A DNA stretch of 64,000 nucleotides from Neoakkermansia glycaniphila (GCF_001683795.1 NZ_LIGX01000038.1:1-64000); one strand, 5' to 3'; counted from the first letter of the stretch, positions 36,023-44,096 are shown. A program made the numbers and translations. The notes: generated by a model from the sequence alone, not told the origin.

Positions 36023-36490
36023 TCAGGCACCGGGCGATGATTTGTCCGGAAGCTCCCCTGTCTTTTGTTGATGTCGTGCCATATCGGAGTCAAACCTATA
36101 AATAGGAATCCCCATATCATCAACTGCCACCTGCGTGACCCCCTCTCGCTTGAGGCCGACGGCCATGATGGGCATGCCGTCTGTGGCTCGGTAGCCTGAC
36201 ACGCACATAGTAAGCATGGCGGCGATATGCGCCTTATGCCTATTGATAGATGGGACAGCCACCGCAGACAGGAGGTTGATCGCATAATGAACCATAGATG
36301 CATCGTGATGCAGATCGCCGCTTGCGTGACAAAGCGCATGCGCTGCATCCTGTAAATCGGGAAGAGACGTGCGGATCAGGCCTATCGCCTCATCAGCAAA
36401 TTTGATATTATCCTGTATCTCGCTTACCTGTTTACATGTTTTTTCGTCCGTGTTTTTCATCGTCATTTTCGTTTGTTGGTTTCTGTTCAT
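36023..36490 (-). CDS. Phage early protein of unknown function
   Basis: A 155-residue protein, started at ATG 36490 (MNRNQQTKM), 7 bp after the Gam stop; MTMKNTDEK at 36466 is a possible later start. No family recognised. It is helical, with a His/Ala-rich central part (LQDAAHALCHASGDLHHDA) and a C-terminal segment (VGLKREGVTQVAVDDMGIPI) that looks beta-rich. No signal peptide or membrane segment. Its place between gam and gemA is where Mu-like phages carry short, variable early genes. Confidence 0.6.
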   Translation of the reverse strand: MNRNQQTKMTMKNTDEKTCKQVSEIQDNIKFADEAIGLIRTSLPDLQDAAHALCHASGDLHHDASMVHYAINLLSAVAVPSINRHKAHIAAMLTMCVSGYRATDGMPIMAVGLKREGVTQVAVDDMGIPIYRFDSDMARHQQKTGELPDKSSPGA

Positions 36491-36497
36491 GCACAGG

Positions 36498-37016
36498 TCA
36501 GTTGTTTTCGTCAATCGCATTATCCTTCGCCTTGACCCAGAAGCTTTCTGCCTGGGCGGCGACGACTCCGCAGGCGATCATCTCTTCCGGAGACAGGCCG
36601 GACAAGACGCGATCCTTCTGCACTTCCGTGACCGTTCGCACGCAGTCGTCATGCCCGTTGCTCTGGAGCCGGGTGCAGACAAGTTCCCACGTGTTGTCTT
36701 TGACAAGTTCCAGCCTTCGCTTCCCGGTGCGGAATCCGAATGTGGCCAGTTCCGTGGAACCGCTCTTCTTTTTCAGGCCGATCAGCCTCGCCCGGTGGCG
36801 AACAGCGTAAGATTCGGCCAGGGCAATCAGCGCGTCCCGGTCCTCAGTCAGCCTGTTGATTTTTTCTTCATGAGGTTCACGCGCCTTTTGCATGGCTTTG
36901 TCCATCTCGGCCGTACGGCTGTTGATGCGCACGTTCAGGCGGGCGATCCTGTTCACGGTATCCGTGAATTGCTGGTCATCGGCAATGCCGGTATTTCTGG
37001 TATTGGTGGTGGTCAT
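36498..37016 (-). CDS. gam: Host-nuclease inhibitor Gam
   Basis: A 172-residue protein. The first 100 residues are a long helical region (FTDTVNRIARLNVRINSRTA, then MQKAREPHEEKINRLTEDRD), followed by ATFGFRTGKRRLELVKD and a helical end. This is the shape of the Mu Gam family (PF07352), a Ku-like dimer that coats linear DNA ends and shields them from exonucleases. Length matches Mu Gam (174). It sits in the early operon, as in Mu. The Gly-Phe-Arg-Thr-Gly segment after the helices is typical of the family. Confidence 0.85.
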   Translation of the reverse strand: MTTTNTRNTGIADDQQFTDTVNRIARLNVRINSRTAEMDKAMQKAREPHEEKINRLTEDRDALIALAESYAVRHRARLIGLKKKSGSTELATFGFRTGKRRLELVKDNTWELVCTRLQSNGHDDCVRTVTEVQKDRVLSGLSPEEMIACGVVAAQAESFWVKAKDNAIDENN

Positions 37017-37061
37017 CGTCTATCGAATAGTGAAATGGTAATGGGTAGTTGGGGAATCGCG

Positions 37062-37307
37062 TTACGCCCTATTTACAATCTCCGCGCAGAATTGGCAAAA
37101 GAGGCTGTTGAGGTGCTTGGCAACCTCAATCCATCGACTCTGCTCCTCGGAGGAGAGATTGAGGAACCCCGTATAAGCCTCATCGGGAGACTTACCGTCT
37201 TCCAAGGCGGAGTCAGTGGCATCGCGCAAATACACGAACCGCGCTTCAGCGGCGTAGTATTCCATCTTATCCTGCATCATTTTTTTAGTGTCGTTTTCTG
37301 TTTCCAT
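37062..37307 (-). CDS. Small phage early protein
   Basis: 81 residues from ATG 37307 (METENDTKKMMQDKMEYYAA). The upstream open frame is rich in Ser/Thr/Pro and looks non-coding. Charged and helical; contains EARFVYLRDATDSALEDGKS and EEQSRWIEVAKHLNSLF. No family recognised. It lies in the early operon between gam and the 97-residue gene. Confidence 0.55.
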   Translation of the reverse strand: METENDTKKMMQDKMEYYAAEARFVYLRDATDSALEDGKSPDEAYTGFLNLSSEEQSRWIEVAKHLNSLFCQFCAEIVNRA

Positions 37308-37353
37308 TTTTTTGGTCTTTGTGTGTTGTTTGGTGTGGGTAGTTGAAGATTGT

Positions 37354-37647
37354 CTAGTCGAAGATGGCGGTTGGAGGGTGAGGCTGCGCGGCACGCTTGC
37401 GGTCAAGCAGCGCGACGATAATCTCCGGACTCGGCAAGTGAGTACTCAGGTACCGGGCGAACATCAGGGCATCAACATTAGCCTGGTGCGGCTTGAGCAA
37501 TGCTGGCTCGGGACCGTAGGCAATATTGACAACACCGGGTTGAGTGGTCGGTTCGGCATTGCAGTAGGGAGACAGTCGAAGCGCGACCAGCGCCCTGTTA
37601 ATCTCCGCGGCTGCCCATCGGTTGGCTTCTGGCGCATTGTCAATCAT
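37354..37647 (-). CDS. Small phage early protein
   Basis: 97 residues. ATG 37647 overlaps the stop of the preceding 118-residue gene (ATGA), which argues that both are translated. Contains RWAAAEINRALVALRLSPYC and DALMFARYLSTHLPSPEIIV. No family recognised. Confidence 0.55.
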   Translation of the reverse strand: MIDNAPEANRWAAAEINRALVALRLSPYCNAEPTTQPGVVNIAYGPEPALLKPHQANVDALMFARYLSTHLPSPEIIVALLDRKRAAQPHPPTAIFD

Positions 37648-38000
37648 GCCTCACCTCCTTGCTCTTTCGGGGCCCATGGAGAACCGGGTGTGACGACGTA
37701 TTCGCCATCCCGTCCCGGATGGGGAGACAGCGTCACTACTTGCAGCAAATGATCGCACAGCAGGCGGCGGTATTTGGGGCAGCGAGTCTGGTAAAACATA
37801 TCCTGATGCGGCATATCCCGCAGGAATCGCATACACAGATAGAGGCATGGTTCGTCGCACAGGGCGGCGCTCATCAAATATCCAGCCGCCAGATGAAAGC
37901 AGTTGAAACATTTATGGCGCGGTTCCGGCCTCAGTAGGTCCACAGTGGAGCATTGGCGCCGGATCGCGGTCCGTCTTTTTTGTAATGGGTGTGTGTTCAT
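37644..38000 (-). CDS. Small Cys-rich phage early protein
   Basis: 118 residues with ATGA overlaps at both ends (start with the 83-residue gene, stop with the 97-residue gene). It has seven Cys, several in pairs suggestive of metal binding (HKCFNCFHLAAGY; LCDEPCLYLC; RCPKYRRLLCDHLL). A small zinc-binding protein is possible. No named family recognised. Confidence 0.55.
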   Translation of the reverse strand: MNTHPLQKRRTAIRRQCSTVDLLRPEPRHKCFNCFHLAAGYLMSAALCDEPCLYLCMRFLRDMPHQDMFYQTRCPKYRRLLCDHLLQVVTLSPHPGRDGEYVVTPGSPWAPKEQGGEA

Positions 38001-38248
38001 GATTCGAATTGGTAATCATTCGGGATTTCGGAGGGAGGTACCACGCGCCAGGCATTGGCGCATTGGATGTAGGTGGCGGCCGCCCAGTTGGTGATGGCGG
38101 CGTAGCAGAAGGCGTAGCGGTGTCCCGTCTGGCGCATCCAGACTTCCACGCCCATCATCACATCGTAGTGGGCGACGACGTGCCCGGCGTGCATGGCCGT
38201 AATGGCTGCATAGGTCGAAAGCGGATAATGCGGTTTGTCCATGGTCAT
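37997..38248 (-). CDS. Small phage early protein
   Basis: 83 residues, MTMDKPHYPLSTYAAITAMH to NDYQFES. ATG 38248 overlaps the muB stop (ATGA) and its own stop overlaps the next start (ATGA). A far longer open frame in the same phase covers muB and is a shadow; only this end is real. Slightly hydrophobic, with Trp and Tyr. Function unknown. Confidence 0.55.
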   Translation of the reverse strand: MTMDKPHYPLSTYAAITAMHAGHVVAHYDVMMGVEVWMRQTGHRYAFCYAAITNWAAATYIQCANAWRVVPPSEIPNDYQFES

Positions 38249-39252
38249 CGGTTGGTGAGTTGTTGTTGCGGCTGCGGGTTGCGGGCGGCATGGAAATAGG
38301 CCCATGATCCGGCGGCATCCTGCAGCATGGCCTGGCGGCGGGCGCGGTGCATGTAGAGGCAGAGCCTGCCGAGGCCGTCTTCCCTGCCGATGGAGCCGAT
38401 GACGGACCACGTATCCGCATCCGGTTCCGGCAGCCCCGCCTGCCGTGCCAGTGCGCGCACCTCCGCCTTGCTGGGGTATTCCGGCAGCAGCAGGGTTTCT
38501 CCGCTTTTGGCGATGCGGTCGAGGAGGTCGATTTTCTCCAGGGCATCGCCGAACGTCGGATCGCCGCACAGGATCATGCCGCAGCGCGTGGCTTTGTGAA
38601 GATCGAGCAGCCACAGCAGCACATCCGTGATGCCGCGCCTGCCGGCGTGGATCGCCTTGTCCACATCGTCCACGATGACCAGGTAGTTGCGCGTGATGAC
38701 GCGGCGCAGGTGGTGCATGGCCGTGAAGTCGTCCGTCGGCGCATCCACCCCGGCCGCTTCGCACAGGAGGCGGCCCAGTTTGAAGGCGGTCGGCCGGGTC
38801 GGCATCGTCACCATCAGCGTGAGCGGGGCAAAGTCCGGATTGGCGGCATACGCCTCCAGCGCCATGGTTTTGCCGCAGAGGGCGCGTCCGGCGATGCAGT
38901 TGACGGTCGAGTCCGCCACGGCGGCCAGGCACAGGCGGTGTATCTGTTCGCCGGTTTCCGTGGGCACGAATTCCACGGATCGGCCCAGCATGCGGGTGGC
39001 GATGTCCGCCCTCCGCGTCGCTTCGGCGCGGTGGCCGGCCGTCTCGACCTGCAGGCGCAATTTGCGGATGGCCTCCAGCACGTTGGTCATATCCGCATGG
39101 TAGGTGCCTGCCAGCAGGCGGCGGACGACGGTGGCGCTGTACCCCATCTGTTTGGCGATGCTGGCCGCCGTTTTGTCCCGGGCGTAGCCGCGCAGCCAGT
39201 CGAGGGCTGCATCCGTGCCGGGTATCGGTTGTGTGTGTTCGTTGTCGCTCAT
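38245..39252 (-). CDS. MuB-like transposition ATPase
   Basis: 335 residues from ATG 39252 (MSDNEHTQPIPGTDAALDWL); the longer frame upstream runs inside the transposase gene. An N-terminal helix-turn-helix (ASIAKQMGYSATVVRRLLAG, about 30-49) matches the MuB N-domain. The AAA+ ATPase part has Walker A GRALCGKT at 122-129 and Walker B YLVIVDDVDK near 190-199, then a sensor-1-like ILCGDPTF. MuB binds target DNA as an ATP-dependent filament, brings it to MuA and gives target immunity. It follows MuA by 20 bp and is followed by an ATGA-overlapping small gene. The call is firm for family; activity is inferred. Confidence 0.85.
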   Translation of the reverse strand: MSDNEHTQPIPGTDAALDWLRGYARDKTAASIAKQMGYSATVVRRLLAGTYHADMTNVLEAIRKLRLQVETAGHRAEATRRADIATRMLGRSVEFVPTETGEQIHRLCLAAVADSTVNCIAGRALCGKTMALEAYAANPDFAPLTLMVTMPTRPTAFKLGRLLCEAAGVDAPTDDFTAMHHLRRVITRNYLVIVDDVDKAIHAGRRGITDVLLWLLDLHKATRCGMILCGDPTFGDALEKIDLLDRIAKSGETLLLPEYPSKAEVRALARQAGLPEPDADTWSVIGSIGREDGLGRLCLYMHRARRQAMLQDAAGSWAYFHAARNPQPQQQLTNR

Positions 39253-39272
39253 GGTTGGTGTGGTGGTGATGG

Positions 39273-41309
39273 TCAATAGTTGGTTTCGGGGAGGTCGTTG
39301 TCCGGGGGGAGCCTGGGGGGAGGATCGTCCATGCGGGGCAGCCCTTTTTGCCGGGCGGCGATCCGGCGTTCCGCACGGCGTGCTTCGCCGTCTTCCAGCC
39401 GTTCCTGCGGCGTGCGGCAGGTGCCCTGGATGATGGAGGCATTGTGTTCCCGGCGTGCGACGATGGCCGCTTCTTCGTTCATGCGGGTCACGCGCATGTC
39501 CTGCAGGCGGGAGGCCGTCTGGCTTTTGGCGCGCCCGAGCTGGGAGCGCAGGGCTTCGTCGTCTCCCAGCCTGCCGCGCTGCACCAGCGGCGCGTAGCCC
39601 AGCACGACATCCCGCTCGTCGAGGACGTACATTTTGCCGAGATCGAAGGGGTTGATGATGCCTTTGTAGCCGATGCGCGGGCCGAAGTCTTTCAGGTAGC
39701 CGTCCGGCGTGACCAGTTCGCGGTCGTAAATCAGTTTTCCGGGGGCAAGCTTCCGGTCCTGTATGTAAAAATAGCTGCCGTTCGCCCGGATGTCGCGGGC
39801 CATGCGGATGCCCAGCAGTTCCGCCGCCTGCACGATGGAGAGTTTCACCAGGGTGTTGACGGGGTTCCGCATGCTGGAGTCCCATGCTTCCTGCGGGCTC
39901 ATGCGGCGCATGCGGATGTGGCCCTTGCTCCGGGCTTCCAGCTGCAGCAGGAAGTTTTTCTGATCGGCGTCCAGTTGCGACAGGTCGCCCCATTGGCCGC
40001 CGGATGGGTCGAAGCTGTATTCCTGCCGGAAGAATCCGCAATCCGCCCATCCTTCCAGATCGTGGTCGGTGCGTCCGTTCAGATCGGCCACGATGGAGGG
40101 CAGCATGGAGCACACTTCATGGAACGGCAGCAGGATGTCTTCCAGCATCGCCGCCTTTTCGGCAGGGAGCCTGTCTTTCGCCTTGGAGATTTTCCGCTGC
40201 TCGCGTTCCATGCCCCACAGCCATTCCGGTTCCGTGCGGTCGTGGCCCGTTGCGCCGGGAAGGAACGACAATCTGTTGTGCTGGGGATTGTGGTAGCTTT
40301 CGAGATAGGCCTTGTTTCGGGGGTTGCCGCAGGATTTGCCGCCGAACTCGTGCAGCATCGCCTGCACGCTGCCGTGCATCCCGCCCCGCTTCACCCGCAC
40401 GCATCCGCCCGTCAGCAAGAGCAGCTGTTCCTCGATTTCGCGGGAGATGGAGGCCGTCTGGTTTTCCACCAGCAACACGGTGCCTCGCGGGCTGTAGCCC
40501 ACGTTCACCAGGTAGTCGCAGAGGATGTAGAGCATTTCGTCGCCGTTCAGCCCGGCGCGTGTGCCGTCTTCCCGTTCGAAGGAGAACTTCGTACCCCAGC
40601 AGAGGCGGCGGCCCGTGAAGACATCGTTGCATCCCAGCTGGAGGGGGCGGCCGATCTGGTCCGTGCCGTTCACGCGGGCGATCGTCTTCACATCCAAATG
40701 CACATCATCAAAAGCCACGAAGGCGCAGGGGTAGGAGCCTGCACGCGTCCGGAATACCTGCGGCAGGTACCGCGCTCCGGCCCGCATGCCGTGTTTGGCC
40801 AGTACCGCCTCCTCCTTCGTCGGGAAGAGCCGGGCGATCTGCCGGTAGCTCCAACCGGGCGGGATGCTCACCAGCCCGTTGGCATCCATCCGCCGCCAGT
40901 CCTCGTAACCGGGTATGGGCATGCCGGATTGCAGCCTGCGCACCAGCTCGGCATGCGCCGCCTTGCCGTTGCGCTGGTACTTATAGAAGAGCTCTTTCAC
41001 ATAAGTGCGGAACAGGCCGTTGCGGGAGCGAGTCGCCTTGATCGCGCCCGCCCGGTACCGCTTGTCCACCGCCGCCAGCGCATCCCGGCCGGATTTCAGC
41101 CACTCGTTGAAGACGCGCTGCATCGACTTCGCCGAGTACGACACACGCAGCATCAGTGCCAGGCGGCGGGCCGCATCTTCATAAGCCTGCGTGCGGCATC
41201 CCGCAGGCGTTTCATCCAGCGTGCGGCAGGCAGCCAGCAGCAGCCGCGCCTTCTGCAGCTGGTCCAGAGGCAAGGCGAGCCCTTCGAGTTCCGCTTCCGT
41301 CATCGTCAT
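39273..41309 (-). CDS. MuA-like DDE transposase
   Basis: 678 residues, near the 663 of Mu A. N-terminal DNA-binding part to about 160 (KSMQRVFNEWLKSG; SYRQIARLFPT). The RNase-H-like catalytic core has AFDDVHLDV (Asp about 201/202), LLVENQTASIS (an acidic Glu near 282 where Mu has Asp) and GNPRNKAYLESYHNPQHN (Glu about 337). A beta-barrel segment (GSYFYIQDRKLAPGKLIYDR and YKGIINPFDLGKMYVLD) follows, then a basic, helical C-terminus that would contact MuB. It cuts and joins phage ends during replicative transposition. Its ATG overlaps the stop of the DUF3102-like gene (ATGA). Confidence 0.88.
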   Translation of the reverse strand: MTMTEAELEGLALPLDQLQKARLLLAACRTLDETPAGCRTQAYEDAARRLALMLRVSYSAKSMQRVFNEWLKSGRDALAAVDKRYRAGAIKATRSRNGLFRTYVKELFYKYQRNGKAAHAELVRRLQSGMPIPGYEDWRRMDANGLVSIPPGWSYRQIARLFPTKEEAVLAKHGMRAGARYLPQVFRTRAGSYPCAFVAFDDVHLDVKTIARVNGTDQIGRPLQLGCNDVFTGRRLCWGTKFSFEREDGTRAGLNGDEMLYILCDYLVNVGYSPRGTVLLVENQTASISREIEEQLLLLTGGCVRVKRGGMHGSVQAMLHEFGGKSCGNPRNKAYLESYHNPQHNRLSFLPGATGHDRTEPEWLWGMEREQRKISKAKDRLPAEKAAMLEDILLPFHEVCSMLPSIVADLNGRTDHDLEGWADCGFFRQEYSFDPSGGQWGDLSQLDADQKNFLLQLEARSKGHIRMRRMSPQEAWDSSMRNPVNTLVKLSIVQAAELLGIRMARDIRANGSYFYIQDRKLAPGKLIYDRELVTPDGYLKDFGPRIGYKGIINPFDLGKMYVLDERDVVLGYAPLVQRGRLGDDEALRSQLGRAKSQTASRLQDMRVTRMNEEAAIVARREHNASIIQGTCRTPQERLEDGEARRAERRIAARQKGLPRMDDPPPRLPPDNDLPETNY

Positions 41310-42031
41310 GCCCTCCCTTCCGTTTCAAGCCCGCGCAGGATGTTCCGCATCTGCGATGCGAACAGGCCGTTGAACTCCCGCGTGCACAGCCCCGCCCGGC
41401 AATCCCGGTACGCCTCCGCTGCGGCCAGCAGCTTCGCCGCATCCTCCTGAGCCTCCCGCTCCCCGGCCACCTGGCGCTCCATCGCCTCCTCCATCGCATC
41501 CCGCATGTTCGCCTTGCTGTGCTTCGCTCCGCGGGATTCGGAATCGTCCACCACCTCGGCCAGAAACTCCTTGATCGTGCTGGCCTGTGAAATCTCGCCC
41601 AAGGCCAGGTAAAAATCCTGCCCGGGTCGCGTGGCCAGCATCTGCATCACCGCCGCTGCACGCTCCTCGCTGATCCGCTTCGCCGCCTCCACAGCCGCAT
41701 CGTACACGGCCATGTAATTCCCGGCCTGTTTTTCTCCGAAATTGAAATGCGAAATCAATTTCGCATTTGATTTACTGCGGCTGTTTTTGAAAAGTTTCCC
41801 CCACTCTCCATGCTTGCATTGGTCTTTGATGGTACGCAGCGTATGCCCGAGCACCACAGCCATCTGCCAGGTGCGCACGGCCATCTGCTGCACCTGCCCG
41901 TGCAGGTGGTTGGCGTAATCGATGCGCGCATCCGGCAAAAACACGGTCACGGGTGCGGCATCCGGCACGATCATCAATTCATATCTCTCGGTCTTCATCT
42001 CGGTATCGGGTATTGTCTTCTTGAAATCCAT
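41306..42031 (-). CDS. DUF3102-like phage protein
   Basis: 241 residues from ATG 42031 (MDFKKTIPDTEMKTERYELM); ATG 41998 is also possible. A central segment, KHGEWGKLFKN then FNFGEKQAGNYMAVYDAA, resembles the DUF3102 pattern (HGEW near the start, then a turn and a helix with N-Y-M). Such proteins are common beside phage transposition and partition genes and are probably DNA-binding. The C-terminal half is highly helical and charged (EEAMERQVAGEREAQEDAAK). The stop overlaps the muA start. Copy C of the ATCTGTG repeat lies right upstream at its start. Confidence 0.6.
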   Translation of the reverse strand: MDFKKTIPDTEMKTERYELMIVPDAAPVTVFLPDARIDYANHLHGQVQQMAVRTWQMAVVLGHTLRTIKDQCKHGEWGKLFKNSRSKSNAKLISHFNFGEKQAGNYMAVYDAAVEAAKRISEERAAAVMQMLATRPGQDFYLALGEISQASTIKEFLAEVVDDSESRGAKHSKANMRDAMEEAMERQVAGEREAQEDAAKLLAAAEAYRDCRAGLCTREFNGLFASQMRNILRGLETEGRA

Positions 42032-42039
42032 CAAAAAAA

Positions 42040-42067
42040 ATCTGTGTCGCATCTGCGGAATCTGTGG
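42040..42067. repeat. ATCTGTG repeat, copy C (partial)
   Basis: ATCTGTG, ATCTGCG and ATCTGTGG occur in series at 42040, 42051 and 42060 with spacers of 4 and 2 bases, between two early genes. It is the right half of the element seen at 45619-45740 and 55367-55496; the hairpin half is absent. Confidence 0.6.
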
Positions 42068-42069
42068 CT

Positions 42070-42327
42070 CTACCCCTGCCTCTCGGCCCGGCGTAGCTGG
42101 TCAATCACCTGCTGCAGCTCCTGGAGCAATTGGGGGTCGCGCACCAGGGCGAGACGCATCTTGTGCAGGGCTTTCCCTTCGATCTGGCGCACCGCCTCGG
42201 CGGAAATCCCCATCACCCTGCCCAGCTCCTCCCGGGACGGGCGGTCGGACACTCCCCAGGCATCCCGGAAATCGTCCAGATCCAGCAAAGCCAGCATCAG
42301 GGCTTGTTCCGTCGGCGTCAGGTCCAT
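42070..42327 (-). CDS. Sigma-70 region-4-like DNA-binding protein
   Basis: 85 residues from ATG 42327 (MDLTPTEQALMLALLDLDDF); a GTG at 42348 would add seven residues and leave 1 base after the previous stop. The core SREELGRVMGISAEAVRQIE then GKALHKMRLAL is the helix-turn-helix of sigma-70 region 4, which binds -35 boxes. It lacks other sigma regions, so it may redirect or block host polymerase at phage promoters, or be a regulator like Mor in a different fold. No Mor/C homologue was seen elsewhere, which makes it a candidate middle or late regulator. That role is inference. Confidence 0.65.
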   Translation of the reverse strand: MDLTPTEQALMLALLDLDDFRDAWGVSDRPSREELGRVMGISAEAVRQIEGKALHKMRLALVRDPQLLQELQQVIDQLRRAERQG

Positions 42328-42349
42328 CTTGAAAGGTAAAAGTGCCACG

Positions 42350-42754
42350 TTAAAAAATCAGGCGAAAGGCCTGTCCGATCAGCAGCAGAATACCGAACAG
42401 CACACCCCAGGCGAGCGGCAGCAGCACGATCACCGGCAGGCGAAGCACGATGCGCTCGGCTGCCTGCAGGAAGCGGCTTCGGCGGCGCGGGGCGGAAACC
42501 CTCCACAGCCAGCAATCGTCGATCGGCAGCGTTCCGATATGGCACAGCACCGGCGCATGCACCGGCTGCAGCCTGACCACGGCCATGGCTTCATCCCGGC
42601 GCGACCACTCGCGAAAGGTCATCCCTGTCCGGCGGTAGCGGCGGCGGTGTTCGGAGGCCCGCATCCGGTCGAGGAACAGCGTCATCTCATCGGGAGCCAT
42701 ACCGCTGGAGGGCGGCATCGCAGGCACGTATCTCATGGTTCCAAGGGCTATCAT
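42350..42754 (-). CDS. Small membrane protein of the early operon
   Basis: 134 residues. The N-terminal 100 are basic and cytoplasmic-looking (MRASEHRRRYRRTGMTFREW; APRRRSRFLQAAERIV). The C-terminal 25 are one hydrophobic segment (LPVIVLLPLAWGVLFGILLL) suited to a tail anchor. Later ATG codons (for example MRYVPAMPP at 42736) are possible starts. No family recognised. It could act in superinfection exclusion, but nothing shows this. Confidence 0.55.
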   Translation of the reverse strand: MIALGTMRYVPAMPPSSGMAPDEMTLFLDRMRASEHRRRYRRTGMTFREWSRRDEAMAVVRLQPVHAPVLCHIGTLPIDDCWLWRVSAPRRRSRFLQAAERIVLRLPVIVLLPLAWGVLFGILLLIGQAFRLIF

Positions 42755-42762
42755 GGCGTCAG

Positions 42763-42978
42763 TCAGGCTTTGGATTTTCGGCGAATCACCAGCTTCTTGC
42801 GAAAAGGCAAAGACAGCAGCTTCCGCAGCACAACCTGGCTTCGGTTGCGCCCGGCGAGCACCCTGCAGATCGTCGATTTATGGTATCCCGTAGCAGCGGC
42901 GGCCTGAGCTGCAGTCCACCCGCGGCTGTAGAGCCATCGCATATCATAGCAATGTGATTGATTTGTGTCGGTATTCAT
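42763..42978 (-). CDS. Small helix-turn-helix protein, first early gene (Ner-like position)
   Basis: 71 residues. WTAAQAAAATGYHKSTICRV then LAGRNRSQVVLRKLL is a helix-turn-helix followed by a basic tail (FRKKLVIRRKSKA). It occupies the place of ner in Mu: the first gene of the early operon, divergent from the repressor. Mu Ner shuts down early and repressor transcription. Similarity to Ner itself is not evident, so the role is inferred from position. Confidence 0.6.
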   Translation of the reverse strand: MNTDTNQSHCYDMRWLYSRGWTAAQAAAATGYHKSTICRVLAGRNRSQVVLRKLLSLPFRKKLVIRRKSKA

Positions 42979-43064
42979 GATAACTTGCCTTTTGTAAAAG
43001 CAACTATGTTGCTTCGCATGTCATTACTAATATGTCGAACGACAGAAAAAATCAATAATAAAAT
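42979..43064. promoter_or_regulatory. Divergent early/repressor control region with palindromes
   Basis: 86 bp, AT-rich. AAGCAAC-TAT-GTTGCTT (42998-43014) is a perfect 7-bp-arm palindrome. TGTCG-AA-CGACA (43033-43044) is a second. TGTCAT near 43019 and ATGACA near 43072 repeat the half-site. These fit operators for the repressor at 43065 and the small HTH protein at 42978. No consensus -35/-10 pair was clear on either strand. Confidence 0.5.
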
Positions 43065-43382
43065 ATGCCAAATGACATTTTTATTTCTCGCTTACAAGTG
43101 ATGTCTATTCGTTTGAAGTTAACACAGAAAACATTAGGAGAACTTTGCAATGTAAATCAAGCGACCATATCTTCTTATTTATCGGGGCGAAGAAGTCCTG
43201 GAGCCGATGAATTGGCTCGTCTATCTGCCGCACTCGGTGTATCTATGGATTGGTTATGGGGCGTATCCGAAAAAATGGGAGAATCTGATATCTCTCAAAT
43301 GGAAAACAATAAACTACAAAGAAAAATGGAAGCCTTAAAAAAACGTTTGATTTCCGATTTGGCGTTTATTGATGAATCATAA
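43065..43382 (+). CDS. Phage repressor, XRE-type helix-turn-helix
   Basis: 105 residues. The HTH is clear: LKLTQKTLGELCNVNQATIS then SYLSGRRSPGADELARLSAA and LGVSMDWLWG, as in the XRE/Cro-C family. The C-terminal 35 residues are charged and helical, probably for dimerisation; there is no LexA-like peptidase domain, so it is not cut by RecA. It is transcribed divergently from the early operon and is the likely maintenance repressor of lysogeny, unlike the larger Mu c protein. It starts the rightward AT-rich cassette. Its base composition is clearly lower in GC than the phage structural genes. Confidence 0.75.
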   Translation: MPNDIFISRLQVMSIRLKLTQKTLGELCNVNQATISSYLSGRRSPGADELARLSAALGVSMDWLWGVSEKMGESDISQMENNKLQRKMEALKKRLISDLAFIDES

Positions 43383-43401
43383 CTAAACAAAAAGAAAATA
43401 T

Positions 43402-44043
43402 ATGAATCAGATAAATGACGAATCGCATATTGATACGAAAAGTTTATATCTTACATGGATCGGATTTGTGGAAGCGATAATATATTGCATGCACTTGAAG
43501 CATGATGAAGAAATAGAAACTGCAAATATGAAATCGCTCATCTCATCAGACAAAATGGATAGTGCGATGCATCAATTTTGGGATCATGTTTTTTACGATG
43601 GATCCATTCCTCGGTTCTGTCCAGATATGGCATTTCAGGGAATTATGAGATTACAATTCGTAAGAGATTTATTTGCATCATATATGGAAATGTTTGACGA
43701 AGATATTGTGTTCCCTGGATTCGGACAGAGAGGAATCAGAGAAGACTTGGGCAGAAATTATAATTTGCATAAAATTTGCAAACGAATCACTTCACAGATT
43801 TGGAGAAAAAAGGCAGTTGGATGGTTATATCAAAAATTACACCTTGATGCAGATGAGTGGACATTGGGTAGTAGTAACGTTTTTTGTCGAACCTTAACAG
43901 ATGAAGAAAGTGAATTTGTTGCATCATCCAAAAATGATTTTTTGCATATCTTCCAAGATGCTATCATGCCATCTGATAAAAAAATCGATCGTATGCAAGA
44001 TGTTTATAAAATATATATTTATAAAACACATCCTAAAAAATAA
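43402..44043 (+). CDS. Unknown protein in AT-rich prophage cargo
   Basis: 213 residues, 19 bp after the repressor stop, no family recognised. No signal peptide or membrane segment. It is rich in Ile, Lys and aromatic residues (SLYLTWIGFVEAIIYCMHLK; WDHVFYDGSIPRFCPDMAF). It lies between the repressor and a lipoprotein, with the low-GC composition of a moron (gene carried for the lysogen). Expression with the repressor in the lysogen is likely. Possible roles such as superinfection exclusion or defence cannot be shown from sequence. Confidence 0.55.
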   Translation: MNQINDESHIDTKSLYLTWIGFVEAIIYCMHLKHDEEIETANMKSLISSDKMDSAMHQFWDHVFYDGSIPRFCPDMAFQGIMRLQFVRDLFASYMEMFDEDIVFPGFGQRGIREDLGRNYNLHKICKRITSQIWRKKAVGWLYQKLHLDADEWTLGSSNVFCRTLTDEESEFVASSKNDFLHIFQDAIMPSDKKIDRMQDVYKIYIYKTHPKK

Positions 44044-44096
44044 TCTTGCATCGAATCATGAAAAATCAAAAGTATAGCTCTATTCATATCGCGAGA

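Noticed and set aside
38245..40113. Long extension of muB to 40113 and a 481-codon frame from 39442
   Set aside because: They run through the transposase and muB genes in other frames; only the parts starting at 39252 and 38248 have protein-like sequence.
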